Shown here: in pieces, positions 17,269 to 26,818 of the stretch
How the letters are laid out: the number at the start of each line of letters is the position of its first letter
Position numbering within the stretch: position 1 is the stretch's first letter
NCBI RefSeq assembly: GCF_014696435.1
Contig: NZ_JACJQG010000009.1
Span: forward strand, 111,589 to 175,588
Length of the DNA stretch: 64,000 bases
Source of the DNA: Calothrix anomala FACHB-343
GTDB lineage: Bacteria > Cyanobacteriota > Cyanobacteriia > Cyanobacteriales > Nostocaceae
Reading direction: 5' to 3'
Made by a program: the position numbers and the translations under genes
Notes under the pieces: model-generated
Seen by the model: the letters and a program-made list of their open reading frames with translations, nothing else
Databases searched by the model: none
What the model was told of the DNA's origin: nothing

Positions 17269-18417
17269 TTACAATCTATGAGTTAGGGGTAAAGGTCGCT
17301 GTAGTAGAACTTCGCGATACAATTGTTCCAACTGAGTAATATTATCAGTGAGGGTATAGCGTTCCAATACACGCTTTCTGGCTTTCTGTCCCAACACAGT
17401 TGTTAACTCAGGATGATCTTGGAATAGTGGTAAGAGGGTTTTTAATTGCGATCGCACTGTCTTAGTATTTAAAACTACACCTGCACCTTTCTCTAAAACT
17501 TCCCCATCAGCACCCACATCTGTAGCTAAACAAGCCAAACCACAAGCCATTGCTTCTAACAGCGATAAAGATAGCCCTTCTACCAGCGAAGGTAAAATAA
17601 ATACATCCGCTCCCTGTAAAATCTCGATGCGGCGGTTTTCATCAGCTATAAATCCTAGCCAAATAATCCCTTCTTCTGCACCATAAAACGGCTGTAAAGA
17701 AGATTTCAAAGGGCCATCGCCAACAATCAACAGCTTACTATCTGCTTCCATTTCCGACTGCTTCCAAGCACGCAGCAGGGGTTCGACGTTTTTCTCTGGT
17801 GCTATCCTTCCTTGATAGACAAATAAGCGTTCGGCTTGAAATTCTGCTTTGACTTGAGAACTTCCGGGAGCATATTTACTGGTATCAACTCCGTTAGGAA
17901 TGACAGCAACTTTTTCTTCCCGCACGCCCATCCGCCCTAATAAATCTCGCTGAATTTGGGAAAATACAATCACGCGATCGTAGTTCACCAAAAAAGGTGC
18001 GTATAGCTGATAGGCCAAAAGTTGAGTTCCGGAGATCAGTTTTGCCCCTTTACCTGCAAATGGTGTGTGGAAAGTAGCGATGAGGGGCAAATTCAATTGC
18101 TCGCAAATTTCTGGAAGAATAAAGTCCAGGGGAGATAAAGTCAAAGAAGCGTGGACGATATCTGGTTTAATTTCCCGCAACGACTCAGTTAATACTTTGG
18201 TTGCTTTAAATGTGGGAATTGTGTAAACCTGAGACTTATAAAGGAAGGGTAAGGAAACTTCTTGAAATTTGGGCCAGTTATCAGGTTCAGATTCTTCTTG
18301 GGCAAAGTGGAGAAAGCTAACTTCATGCCCTCGGTCTAGCAAGGCATTTGTAATTTCTCGACTATAGGTTACATTGCCACAAAATGGTGATTTTTTTCCA
18401 ATCCAGGCTATACGCAT
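17269..18417 (-). CDS. GT4-family glycosyltransferase, possibly the galactolipid synthase DgdA
   Basis: A 382-residue GT-B fold glycosyltransferase. The N-terminal acceptor half starts MRIAWIGKKSPFCGNVTYSR; the C-terminal donor half has VYQGRIAPEKNVEPLLRAW and FILPSLVEGLSLSLLEAMACG, the GT4 EX7E-type motif. The start and length resemble what I remember of cyanobacterial DgdA, which adds a second galactose to monogalactosyldiacylglycerol, but this is from memory and needs a direct alignment. The neighbours do not decide the question. The family assignment is firm, the substrate is not. Confidence 0.85.
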   Translation of the reverse strand: MRIAWIGKKSPFCGNVTYSREITNALLDRGHEVSFLHFAQEESEPDNWPKFQEVSLPFLYKSQVYTIPTFKATKVLTESLREIKPDIVHASLTLSPLDFILPEICEQLNLPLIATFHTPFAGKGAKLISGTQLLAYQLYAPFLVNYDRVIVFSQIQRDLLGRMGVREEKVAVIPNGVDTSKYAPGSSQVKAEFQAERLFVYQGRIAPEKNVEPLLRAWKQSEMEADSKLLIVGDGPLKSSLQPFYGAEEGIIWLGFIADENRRIEILQGADVFILPSLVEGLSLSLLEAMACGLACLATDVGADGEVLEKGAGVVLNTKTVRSQLKTLLPLFQDHPELTTVLGQKARKRVLERYTLTDNITQLEQLYREVLLQRPLPLTHRL

Positions 18418-18841
18418 TCTTTATTTAGTTATAGGAAGAGCGGGTTTAGTATTTAGTTATTTTTCCTTTATGCTTGCGCTTTTATCTTGTTGTCATCACT
18501 GGCTGGTTAGCAGTCATCAAACCTCATATTTTCTCCCGATCAAATAGGTAAATTCTTAGCTTGCTTCAATTCGGAATGGAATAAAGATAACATTCAAAAC
18601 TTAACAAAGTTCTCAATCTTTCGCTTCGATGTTGGCACTTCCAAATAGCAACAATGTCTATTTATCGCTTTAGTTATGCTATGGAGAATTTGTTAATAGA
18701 TATGAGTTAATAAAAACCCCTTAAGCCAGGATTCACAATGCTCCCTAGTTATGCCTATGGTAATTTATGGCTGAGTTCAGTCTATCACGAAAACTTCAGC
18801 TTGCAGTAAATGATTAAGGATCTCAAATTAATGATTAATAA
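18418..18841. other. Intergenic region, nothing specific seen
   Basis: 424 bp between two minus-strand genes. It must hold the promoter of the glycosyltransferase at 17269-18417. No repeat, RNA or small gene could be supported. Confidence 0.4.
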
Positions 18842-20455
18842 CTACCGATGAGCGTTATACCAGGTAAAGATACCTCCAAAAAAGACGATTACAGCTAATG
18901 CCAAAAACACAGCTTGTAAGCCGATAAAGGTTTCTGCAACCCCAGCTAATGCTAAAGGTAATGAAAGGGCGATATTAATGACATTATTTTGCAGACCAAA
19001 AACTTTACCCCGCATGTCTGGTGGGGTTTCTGTTTGGATTGTGGTTTGCATCGGAATGCCAACGAGTGCGCCAAAAACACCCAACATTGCTACTAACAAA
19101 AGTACGATCCAGAGGTTGGTTGTAAATATGGATAAACCAATCAGCGCTGCGGCCATACCCAAACAACCACAAAGACTTAAGGCAGTATAAGAGAAGCGTT
19201 GACCAAACTGACCAAGAATTGTCGCTCCTCCAGCAATCCCGACACCACCAGCTGCTAATAAAAAGCCAAATTGCGAGGCTTTCATGTTAGGAATTATTTC
19301 TGCCATGCGCACAGCTAAAACAGTTAGGGCAGCAAAGATAGAAAATAATATGATTAATTGCACTAAAGCGCTACGTACACGATGATTGTCTTTGAGATAA
19401 CGCAATCCATCGCGTAAATCAGCAAAAACATGGGGAAATTCGGTGGCGGCGTCGTGGGGTTTTTCTTTAGTTACCAAGAAACTCAAAATAATGCCCGCGA
19501 TCGCATAACTCCCACCGACTAAAATTTCCTTACCTAATCCACCATGTCCACCTATTTGTAACCACAGTTGATCCGCGATCGCTAATAGTGGTTCTCCAAC
19601 AGCAAAACCCACAATCACCGAGGCCATCATGGTTGTGGTGTACAGGGAATTAGCCGAAAGTAAATGCTGTTCTTCCACTACTAAGGGAATGGCTGTTTGT
19701 TCGGCTGGGGCAAAAAACTGTGTCAGGGTGGAAACTAAAAAAGTCACGCCTAAAATGATCAAAAACCCGACTGGCAAAACTCCTACTGGTTTCCAATCAT
19801 GGGTAAACCATAACAGCAAGGGAATCACTAACACCAAAATCCCTCGCCAAACATTCGTGGCTACTAGCACCGTCTTTTTTGACCAACGATCTACAAATAC
19901 ACCAGCTAAGGAACCAAATAGCACGGCGGGAATGGTAAACGCCATCATTAAAGCGGATACCCAACCACTAATGCTTTGATGACTCGCTTGAAACTGGGTA
20001 TTGATCAAGGCAATCATCAGTACCAGATAAACTTTATCTGCTAGCTGGCAAAAAACTTGACCGCCCCAAAGTGCTAGGAAATTTGGGTTTTTTAATACAG
20101 GTAAAAACCCCTTTTGGGGAAGATTATCTGAGGCTTCATCTTTACCTGAATCATTACCATTGACATCTGGCGGTTCTTGTGCAGGGGTGATGGGTGCTTG
20201 CCCATTCACCTCAGTTTTGGTTGATGTATCTTCTTCATTGATGACATCAGGTGTTGATTTTTCCGACAGCCAATTTTTATTGTTTTGGGAAATTTCCTGC
20301 GGGGAAAGATCCTGGTTGTGGATTTGACTCGGCCGAGGTTTGGGAACAGCACTCAAGTGGCTGGGTGCTGTAGAATCTGATGCTCTATTCTGTTTTTTGG
20401 CGTAACTCGGTGACAAAGGTAGGATTTTTGTATCCAAATCAGACGGTTGCATCAT
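18842..20455 (-). CDS. MFS transporter with long disordered N-terminus
   Basis: From [10 protein letters not shown] the protein (537 residues) has about 120 hydrophilic, Ser/Pro/Asn-rich residues, then around 11-12 hydrophobic helices starting at [20 protein letters not shown]. The loop [13 protein letters not shown] is the MFS signature between helices 2 and 3. The closest pattern is the DHA3-type multidrug/macrolide exporter group; the substrate is unknown. Its start overlaps the end of recO (ATGATG within the last codons of recO), so the two are probably co-transcribed. The long N-terminal tail is unusual for MFS proteins. Confidence 0.85.
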   Translation of the reverse strand: MMQPSDLDTKILPLSPSYAKKQNRASDSTAPSHLSAVPKPRPSQIHNQDLSPQEISQNNKNWLSEKSTPDVINEEDTSTKTEVNGQAPITPAQEPPDVNGNDSGKDEASDNLPQKGFLPVLKNPNFLALWGGQVFCQLADKVYLVLMIALINTQFQASHQSISGWVSALMMAFTIPAVLFGSLAGVFVDRWSKKTVLVATNVWRGILVLVIPLLLWFTHDWKPVGVLPVGFLIILGVTFLVSTLTQFFAPAEQTAIPLVVEEQHLLSANSLYTTTMMASVIVGFAVGEPLLAIADQLWLQIGGHGGLGKEILVGGSYAIAGIILSFLVTKEKPHDAATEFPHVFADLRDGLRYLKDNHRVRSALVQLIILFSIFAALTVLAVRMAEIIPNMKASQFGFLLAAGGVGIAGGATILGQFGQRFSYTALSLCGCLGMAAALIGLSIFTTNLWIVLLLVAMLGVFGALVGIPMQTTIQTETPPDMRGKVFGLQNNVINIALSLPLALAGVAETFIGLQAVFLALAVIVFFGGIFTWYNAHR

Positions 20456-21353
20456 GGTTGGCAGCAAAGTAAGAATCGATTAAAGTGGCGGAGCGAATTT
20501 GACGACCTAAATGATACTGAGCATACTGGCGCAGGATTTGCTCAACAGATAACCAGCCGTCATCTTTAGCGGCATTTATATGCATTATCTCTGGTTGTGA
20601 CAGCTGCTGGAGTAGATAAAGTTCTCTCGCATTTAAACGCTGAGAAATTACTGGTAGCTCTTGCTGATGTACAACTGTTTGGTAGGTAGAAGTGTCAGAG
20701 TTAGGGGAAGTTGAGGTTGTGGGGGCTTTCCCTGAAGAATTAGTTTGTCTCTCCCGTTGTTTTTCTTTTCGCAACTCTTCCCAAGTCGCCAAACCAACTA
20801 TTCCCCCAGCAGCAATACTAAATCCAACTTGCCAGTGGGGGTCTGTAAAATTTGGTACTAGTTGACGTTGCGTCAAAGCACAAACTTGCACCTGTGGTGT
20901 CAACCCTGCCAAAGCTAAAAGGTGAAATACTCCATGAGCCAGATGTGCTAGAACACCTGCTTCGTTCTGAGACAAAGTTTCCAAACGATTGAGATGTTCG
21001 TTGAGCAACTCATAAAGTTCTGCTTGGGGTTGTTCGCTCAAAGCTTGACAGAGGACAATTTCTGCTAGATATTGACTGGCAGCTAATTTACCTAAATCTT
21101 TTGTCAACCCTGGATAGGTTTTTACTGTTTGTGCTTGTGTAATTTTATCAAGCGATCGCCCTTTGGCAATCAGTAGTTCATTGACGACAAACATGCCACT
21201 CCTACCACCCAGGCTAGAATTGTGCTTGCGTGCCCCAGGGGCAACAGCTCGGATTAAACCGAACTCAGGTGTCAAAATTGTTACTATTTTATCTGATTCG
21301 CCTAGTGCCTGGGTTTTCAGATTAATTCCCGTTACTTGATAAGTTCTAGTCAT
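20439..21353 (-). CDS. recO: DNA repair protein RecO
   Basis: RecO works with RecR to load RecA onto SSB-coated DNA and anneals strands. The product begins [46 protein letters not shown], the OB-fold N-terminus of the family, followed by the helical domain. The zinc-finger region typical of some RecO proteins is not obvious here, and a Ser/Thr-rich insertion lies at about 215-235. It overlaps the downstream MFS gene and lies 87 nt after deoC, separated by TCATTAG-type repeats. Confidence 0.93.
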   Translation of the reverse strand: MTRTYQVTGINLKTQALGESDKIVTILTPEFGLIRAVAPGARKHNSSLGGRSGMFVVNELLIAKGRSLDKITQAQTVKTYPGLTKDLGKLAASQYLAEIVLCQALSEQPQAELYELLNEHLNRLETLSQNEAGVLAHLAHGVFHLLALAGLTPQVQVCALTQRQLVPNFTDPHWQVGFSIAAGGIVGLATWEELRKEKQRERQTNSSGKAPTTSTSPNSDTSTYQTVVHQQELPVISQRLNARELYLLQQLSQPEIMHINAAKDDGWLSVEQILRQYAQYHLGRQIRSATLIDSYFAANHDATV

Positions 21354-21440
21354 TAGTCATTAGTCATAGTCATTAGTCATCAGCCATAGTCATTAGTCAT
21401 TAGTTGAGTAAATAAAGACAAATGACAAAACAACAAATGA
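21354..21440. repeat. TCATTAG/AGTCATT heptamer repeats between deoC and recO
   Basis: About eight degenerate copies of a TAGTCAT-type heptamer make up most of this spacer. STRR-class DNA; no gene. Confidence 0.8.
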
Positions 21441-22121
21441 CTATTCAACCTTTTCCAGGTTATCTCGCTGGCGGATTAAATCAACACCACGAGATGTGCC
21501 CAATCTAGTAGCACCCGCCAAGATTAATTCTATGGCTTGATTAACGGTGCGAATACCGCCTGAGGCCTTAATTCCTACCCTTTCGCGGGCAATCTCCTTC
21601 AACAGACGTACATCAGAAATAGTTGCACCCCCATTCCAGCCTGTACTGGTTTTTAAGAATGCAGCCCCAGCTTCCATAGCTATTTCTGCTGCTATTTTTT
21701 TCTCTGCATCTGTTAACAGATTGGTTTCTAAAATTACCTTCACTGTTTGCCCAGTTTCTTCACAAATCTCCGCAATTTCCCGGTGGACGGCTTCAGTTTT
21801 ACCAGCTTTTAACCAACCCAAGTTGATGACTACATCAAGTTCAGTGGCTCCATTTTCCACTGCTTCTTGGGCTTCATAAAGCTTAACAACTGAAGTAGTT
21901 GCCCCAGTCGGAAAGCCGATGACTGTACAGACTTTGGGATTTTTACCATGAAGGAGTTCTGCGGCTTGCTTAACATAGGTAGGGTGCAAGCAAACCGCCG
22001 CAAAGTGAAATCTATCTGCTTCTTCACACCATTGCTCAACCTGCTCTGGAGTAGCCGTTGGCGTTAACAGGGCATGATCGATAAATGGCGCAATATCAAT
22101 GTCTGGATAGTCTGCTGCCAT
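21441..22121 (-). CDS. deoC: Deoxyribose-phosphate aldolase
   Basis: DeoC splits 2-deoxyribose-5-phosphate into glyceraldehyde-3-phosphate and acetaldehyde through a lysine Schiff base. The product has [57 protein letters not shown] (catalytic Lys) and [10 protein letters not shown] (second Lys), all hallmarks. ATG 22121 ([10 protein letters not shown]) or 22136 (MAKGTMAAD) are both possible. It runs in the same direction as recO. Confidence 0.96.
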   Translation of the reverse strand: MAADYPDIDIAPFIDHALLTPTATPEQVEQWCEEADRFHFAAVCLHPTYVKQAAELLHGKNPKVCTVIGFPTGATTSVVKLYEAQEAVENGATELDVVINLGWLKAGKTEAVHREIAEICEETGQTVKVILETNLLTDAEKKIAAEIAMEAGAAFLKTSTGWNGGATISDVRLLKEIARERVGIKASGGIRTVNQAIELILAGATRLGTSRGVDLIRQRDNLEKVE

Positions 22122-22371
22122 CGTGCCTTTTGCCAATTATTGATTATTAATCTTTATAAAAAATTAAAACATTTCTTATATATATATTAAACCACATTTA
22201 TTACGAGTTTATCCCGAAAAACAGGCTACTGCATAGGTTTTAGATGAGAGCTTTACAGGTAGCCTGAAATTACCTACGTAGTTATAGCATTTTAGCTAGG
22301 GGCTAGGGGCTAGGGATTAGAGAAGAGATTAATGGTTATAAGTCGTAGTCAGGACTTTAGCGATCAAAACT

Positions 22372-23508
22372 TTACGATGAACTACTAGCTGTTAAAAAAT
22401 CAAGAATAGTTTGCGCTAAGGCTTTTGATGCTAAATATGGTACGCCATTACCAATAGTTTTAAACATATTTGTGAGTGACATATTCTCTGGAAGGGCAAA
22501 ATTTGCAGGTAAAGATTGAATGGCTAAAGCTTCAGCTACAGAAATTCTTCTAACCTTGTAGGGATGTAAATGTACTTCATTATTGCCATAACAAGCAGTT
22601 GGTGAATAGCGCCATCTGTGTAGGCGTTTAAAAGACTTTTTAGAATCATCTCCCTCAGCAACTGTAGCAAATTTTGTTATCCCCCCTCTAGGTTGAAAAT
22701 AATGTTTAGCATTGGGATGTTGCAATACATCATTTTTTCTAAACCAGTATTCAACTGTAAGTTCTTGAGGAATATTCTCAGGACAATTAATTATAGAGTT
22801 TTCTTGAAATGGTTCGCACTTTCGCCAAGGATAGGCAAAAACTTTCTCTTGAGGATATAAAATGTAATTCTTCCAAAGAAATACATCTGTAAGTGTTACA
22901 TTATCATTAATTATTTTTTTAATTAAGCTATTTCTGAAGCCAATTAAAATAATTCTTTCCCTATCCTGTGGTACACCATATTCAATAGCATTAATTAAGC
23001 GTTCCGTTAATATATAACCTGCGTTTTGTAATTTTAATTTTAAAGAGTCAAAAAATAAACGATGTTTTTTCGTGCGCCATAAACCTTTAACATTCTCAAA
23101 TAAAAAGAAATCTGGTAAATGACGACAAATTAATTCAATATAAGCAGCAGAAAGTTTACCATTATCTCCCAAATAACCTTTATTTTTACCGCCAATTGAA
23201 AAATCTGGACAAGGAGGCCCGCCAATAAAGCCAATAAGATTATAAGATTTACGGCAATCTTGGACTAATTCTCTCAGTCGTTTAGCTGGTAATTCTTCTA
23301 AAAGTTTGCTTACATCTGCATCTTCCCCTTGATAATATCCATATTCAGGTAACGGTAGATTGAGAATTTGCCTAGAATAGCGGTATGCGGCGATAAATGG
23401 GGCAAATATTTCATTGACATAAACAATATTAAAACCGCTATTTTCAAAACCTAAATCGAGAAAACCTGAACCAGAAAAGAAAGAGAATATACAAGGCTGA
23501 AGGCTCAT
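22372..23508 (-). CDS. DNA (cytosine-5) methyltransferase
   Basis: From MSLQPCIFSFFSGSG (378 residues) the order of motifs is that of C5 methyltransferases: motif I FFSGSGFLDLGFE (about 10-22) binding AdoMet, motif IV GGPPCPDFS with catalytic Cys near 100, motif VI LFENVKGLW (about 136), motif VIII QDRERIILIG (about 181), and a late FKTIGNGVPYLASKA (motif X). The variable target-recognition region lies between VIII and IX. No restriction enzyme gene is next to it, so it looks like a solitary enzyme. The N-terminal SGFLDLGFE...VYVNEIFAPF pattern is reminiscent of the M.XorII/CGATCG group, which would make it a HIP1-site methylase; this is a guess to be tested. Confidence 0.93.
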   Translation of the reverse strand: MSLQPCIFSFFSGSGFLDLGFENSGFNIVYVNEIFAPFIAAYRYSRQILNLPLPEYGYYQGEDADVSKLLEELPAKRLRELVQDCRKSYNLIGFIGGPPCPDFSIGGKNKGYLGDNGKLSAAYIELICRHLPDFFLFENVKGLWRTKKHRLFFDSLKLKLQNAGYILTERLINAIEYGVPQDRERIILIGFRNSLIKKIINDNVTLTDVFLWKNYILYPQEKVFAYPWRKCEPFQENSIINCPENIPQELTVEYWFRKNDVLQHPNAKHYFQPRGGITKFATVAEGDDSKKSFKRLHRWRYSPTACYGNNEVHLHPYKVRRISVAEALAIQSLPANFALPENMSLTNMFKTIGNGVPYLASKALAQTILDFLTASSSS

Positions 23509-23674
23509 TTTATGAATACATAATTCAGAAATAAATAAATTTTTATTTAATATCATGAATAATATATTTTATTTAATAACATAACATACAAATAATGTCA
23601 TATGCTTAAAGCATATATATAAATTATTAGCAGACTATGGTTTGATTAATATATAGCTAAATAAATCTATAATC

Positions 23675-23810
23675 CAATACAGTTCAGTTAGCGTTGAAAA
23701 CATTAAACTTTGTAGGTTGGGTTGAGGAACGAAACCCAACATTTCCGGGGTTTTGTTGGGTTTCACTTCGTTCAACCCAACCTACGATGATCCTTAACTG
23801 AACCGTATTG
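23675..23810. mobile_element. MITE, 136 bp, with a perfect 10-bp target duplication
   Basis: The termini are CAATACAGTTCAGTTA and, reversed, CAATACGGTTCAGTTA. The 10 bases ATCTATAATC occur immediately outside both ends (23665-23674 and 23811-23820), a clean target-site duplication. The interior is a long hairpin built on TAGGTTGGGTTGA / TCAACCCAACCTA. No coding capacity. It was presumably mobilised by a transposase encoded elsewhere. Confidence 0.92.
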
Positions 23811-24049
23811 ATCTATAATCAACAATCAAATAAAAAGCAATAACTATGAGTTACTAATTAATGATATCTTTATACATTTATCCTAGCTGGCTTGTCCCAG
23901 TCGAACAAATTAGAAATAAAAGTGAAATTATCACCTTTATTCAACAGATAGCCCAGCAATAATTAGATAGAATTTTGTTAAAATATGTCTTTTGCTGTAA
24001 TGTGCTTTATATATTATGAATTGATATTAAGTAAAAATTTCCAAATATT

Positions 24050-24307
24050 ATGAATATGTCTGAACCTTTCGTTGACATTGACGCAATTTTTAATCTTGCT
24101 ATGAAAGAAACCGAAGAATTGATGAAACTTGGCTTTGATATTAGCGATCCTTGTGCTGTCACATCATTAGAATGGTATGCCAATAAATATCCAGAAATTG
24201 CAGAAAGGTGTAATAATGCCTTGCTAGAACTAATTGACAAACAAGCTGCAACTACTCCTGCATTGGTTGGTGCTGCTTACTCTGACAATGATTTAGATGC
24301 TTTTTAA
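24050..24307 (+). CDS. Hypothetical small acidic protein
   Basis: An 85-residue, acidic, mostly helical protein (MKETEELMKLGFDISDPCAV, YANKYPEIAERCNNALLEL) with no membrane segment or known motif that I can see. The ATG at 24050 or 24056 could be used. It lies alone between a MITE region and a convergent minus-strand gene. The compositional pattern looks coding, but function is unknown. Confidence 0.55.
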   Translation: MNMSEPFVDIDAIFNLAMKETEELMKLGFDISDPCAVTSLEWYANKYPEIAERCNNALLELIDKQAATTPALVGAAYSDNDLDAF

Positions 24308-24406
24308 GTAATCACTCAGATCATCTGTGGTTGAACAATATTTAGTGATATTAAAATTAATTTGCACGCAAAGACGCTCATAATAACTTTGCGCCTTTGC
24401 GTGAAA

Positions 24407-25846
24407 TTATCCGACAGCCTTCTCAACAGCAACTTCCGGTAACAAACGCTTGACACCTTGCTTAACAAAACCTTGCAGAAAAGCCATCTGCTGATTTTGC
24501 TGGAAGACATTTTGTAAAGTTTGCCGCAATTTCTCTAAATTCAAGTTATTACCAGAATCTAAAGCTATTTCTTGTTGTTGGAAATACTCTACTAAACTTA
24601 ACCCAGCTACTCTGGTAAGATAAGCTGCGCTGACTCCCTGTACTACACCACCAGCGACAAAGGTAACGGCGTTACTTTTGAGTACAGTACTTACAGCTTT
24701 TGTGGAAAGTTCGACTAAACCCAGTTTCAGCATTAAACTTCCCATTGTTCCAGCTACGGTTTGCGCCTGTTCCAAAGAGAATTTCTGCTGATAAATATTA
24801 CCCAAATCCATTACCATTTGGGCATTAATCGCCGCAGTGGCTAAAACATCAAGTGCGGGAACTGGGTTAGCAAAAGCAGCAGCCGCAGCTATCCATTGAT
24901 ATTGTTCTATAGTTGGGGTAGCGCGATCGCGTCTGACTCCATTTACCCAGTTTTTCGCCTCAGCTTTGAGTAACTTAGCTTTTCTCCATGTCGTCGCCCA
25001 AACTAACTTCTGAGCTTGCTGAGTCACAATTTTGCTGAGTTGCTGTGTTAACTGCTGGATATCTGCTGCTGGTTGTTCTAACCATTCTTGTACAGAACCG
25101 TCACTCTCATGCTTCCTGACTTTGATAGCAAGGGGAGACACAGCTGTTGCAACTAAATTTCCTTGTGTCCGTTGTTGTAATGACAGCAAAATACTAGCAC
25201 GTTCATCTGGTAAATACTGGTCTTGCTTGTTGAAAACCAACATTACAGGTTGATTGGCTGCTTTTAGCTGCTGTAAAGTCTGAAATTCCGAATCTGTTAA
25301 GTCACCGTTGGTGAGAAACAGAACAAAATCAGATGTTTCTACTTCTGTGACAACATCGGTTTCTGAATTATCGCTAGCTTTGATAAATAATGGTGCTGTC
25401 TCGTAGAAGCTGAATTTCTGCTTGATTGTTGCTTGCCAATTAGACTTTAAAACTTCTATCAAGGTGGTTTTACCCACCGATTTACCACCAGTAACAGCTA
25501 GTTTAATTTCTTGGCGATCTAAATCTAAGAGTAATTGGTTAACTTGTTCTCGTAGGTAGCCTATAGCTGGATGATTTTCTGATTCTTGTACCAGTTGGTT
25601 AATTACGACTTCAGCTTGAGCGATCGCATTTTCTACATCGGCTCTTTCTACAAGCTTAATATCAAATTGCTCCACCCTAGCTTGCGGGCGATTTTTTTGG
25701 AATAACCACAATCCCCCACCAATAGCTAAAGCACTCAATAAACCAAACTCGCTAACTTGCACTATAGAATCGTGCCAACTATCTAACATCCACAGAGAAA
25801 AGGACAATCCCAATCCTCCCACTAAAATTGGTCGTTGTAACTTCAC
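24407..25846 (-). CDS. GTPase-domain membrane-associated protein (DUF697-type)
   Basis: The product (479 residues from a GTG at 25846) starts VKLQRPILVGGLGLSFSLWM with one or two membrane segments (about 6-50), then a GTPase domain with P-loop VTGGKSVGKTTLIEVL (about 133), and NKQD (VFNKQDQYLP) as G4. The C-terminal third is Ala-rich and hydrophobic like DUF697 (AAAAAFANPVPALDVLATAA). The GTG is chosen because GGAGAG precedes it at 8 nt; earlier starts would overlap the upstream homing endonuclease gene. Members are widespread in cyanobacteria but of unclear role. Confidence 0.8.
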   Translation of the reverse strand: MKLQRPILVGGLGLSFSLWMLDSWHDSIVQVSEFGLLSALAIGGGLWLFQKNRPQARVEQFDIKLVERADVENAIAQAEVVINQLVQESENHPAIGYLREQVNQLLLDLDRQEIKLAVTGGKSVGKTTLIEVLKSNWQATIKQKFSFYETAPLFIKASDNSETDVVTEVETSDFVLFLTNGDLTDSEFQTLQQLKAANQPVMLVFNKQDQYLPDERASILLSLQQRTQGNLVATAVSPLAIKVRKHESDGSVQEWLEQPAADIQQLTQQLSKIVTQQAQKLVWATTWRKAKLLKAEAKNWVNGVRRDRATPTIEQYQWIAAAAAFANPVPALDVLATAAINAQMVMDLGNIYQQKFSLEQAQTVAGTMGSLMLKLGLVELSTKAVSTVLKSNAVTFVAGGVVQGVSAAYLTRVAGLSLVEYFQQQEIALDSGNNLNLEKLRQTLQNVFQQNQQMAFLQGFVKQGVKRLLPEVAVEKAVG

Positions 25847-25914
25847 AACCGTTACTCTCCGAGCTTTTTGGATGGTTTCTACTCCAGAATAGATCAAAAC
25901 CCTGTTTGTCCGAG

Positions 25915-26373
25915 TCACACAGGCGAACAAACACAATTTTCTTTACTTAGTGCTTGTAAAATTAATTCCCAAGCATCGCGATATTTTGCAGAACGAGGTT
26001 TACGCTGTCGTTTTTCAGTTTCCACAAGATGAATTTCGCTACCATAGCCGATGAAGACATCGATTGGGAAGATATAAAACAGGTCAAGTTGTTCTATATA
26101 TATTAGGGCAAAATCAAAATCGGTTGGCTTATATGCTTCTCTTAGCATTAGCCGACGATTTGTTTTGGTACGGCGATTATCTACAACATAATTACCAGAA
26201 GGCTGATCGAACCAAGCATATTTGACTTGAATTTTGATTACAGTTCCTTCTACATCAAATGCTAAATCGTAAGGTAGCCTGTCGCCTATAGGTTTTAAAA
26301 CTCCCCAACCCCGCTTTAAGGCGTGAAGAACAGCAGCTTGTTCGGCAATATCTCCTTTGAGCTTTGTGTCCAT
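25915..26373 (-). CDS. Homing endonuclease, I-Ssp6803I-like (PD-(D/E)XK)
   Basis: The 152-residue product (from MDTKLKGDIAEQ) has the small PD-(D/E)XK layout of I-Ssp6803I, the enzyme of the Synechocystis tRNA-fMet intron: Glu in KGDIAEQAAV, Asp in GDRLPYDLAF, Gln-x-Lys in VIKIQVKYAWF, then NRRTKTNRR, DFDFALIYIE, IFPIDVF and a basic RQRKPRSAKYRDAWELI end. Length and motif order agree well with that family. It starts only 77 nt after the 3' end of a tRNA-fMet gene containing a group I intron, downstream of a terminator hairpin, whereas the known relative is encoded inside the intron. It probably cuts intronless tRNA-fMet genes. Confidence 0.88.
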   Translation of the reverse strand: MDTKLKGDIAEQAAVLHALKRGWGVLKPIGDRLPYDLAFDVEGTVIKIQVKYAWFDQPSGNYVVDNRRTKTNRRLMLREAYKPTDFDFALIYIEQLDLFYIFPIDVFIGYGSEIHLVETEKRQRKPRSAKYRDAWELILQALSKENCVCSPV

Positions 26374-26396
26374 GTACTCGTAACGCACAATAACTA

Positions 26397-26430
26397 AAAC
26401 AAAACCCCGCAAACAATAAAGCTTGCAGGG
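26397..26430 (-). terminator. Rho-independent terminator of the tRNA-fMet gene
   Basis: On the minus strand CCCTGCAA and TTGCGGGG pair (one G-T) around a 9-nt loop, followed by TTTT. It separates the split tRNA gene from the homing endonuclease gene, so the latter probably needs its own promoter or read-through. Confidence 0.75.
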
Positions 26431-26449
26431 TCTTATTTTGTTGTTAATT

Positions 26450-26770
26450 TGGTGGCGGGAAGTGGATTTGAACCACTGACCTTCGGGTTATGCTTACCAT
26501 CTACAGCTTTCGCTGCCCAGATTTACTGGTTTGTGGTCTGGACTGTCCCTTCACCCTCGTCTTTATCGTTAGGGTGCCTGCCTTCCAGTCTCTACACCTT
26601 CTCTATTTCTAGAGCTTGGTTCGGGATTACCACGCTAATGGCTTCCCCGAGTTTGACAGGTAAACGCACGTAAGTTTCTTTACGTACCGCCCAATGCAAA
26701 ATCAACTGATAAGCGTTTAGTTAACTTTGCTTGTTGAGCCCGACGAGCTACCAGGCTGCTCTATCCCGCG
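26450..26770 (-). tRNA. Initiator tRNA-fMet (CAU) interrupted by a group I intron
   Basis: The 5' exon (26770 to 26737, CGCGGGATAGAGCAGCCTGG...) ends at U33, and the 3' exon (26492 to 26450) starts with the CAU anticodon and ends with an encoded CCA. Joined, they fold as a full cloverleaf with initiator traits: an unpaired C1 opposite position 72 and three G-C pairs (GGG/CCC) closing the anticodon stem. The splice position is uncertain by up to 2 nt because CA is repeated at both junctions; group I rules (exon ends in U, intron ends in G) favour the split between U33 and C34. Confidence 0.93.
26493..26736 (-). ncRNA. Group I intron in tRNA-fMet, 244 nt
   Basis: Reading the minus strand, the intron carries the conserved core GGTGTAGAGACTGGAAGG, then CACCCTAACGATAAAGACGA, then GGACAGTCC and CAGCGAAAGCTG near the 3' end, closely paralleling the core of the cyanobacterial tRNA-Leu(UAA) group IC3 intron as I remember it. 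It ends in G and is too short to encode a protein. It should self-splice using guanosine. Its likely mobility enzyme lies outside, at 25915-26373. Confidence 0.9.
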
Positions 26771-26818
26771 TCGCTTGTTCACTTTTTTAGTATAAACCTA
26801 AAGTTTAGATTTTGGCAA

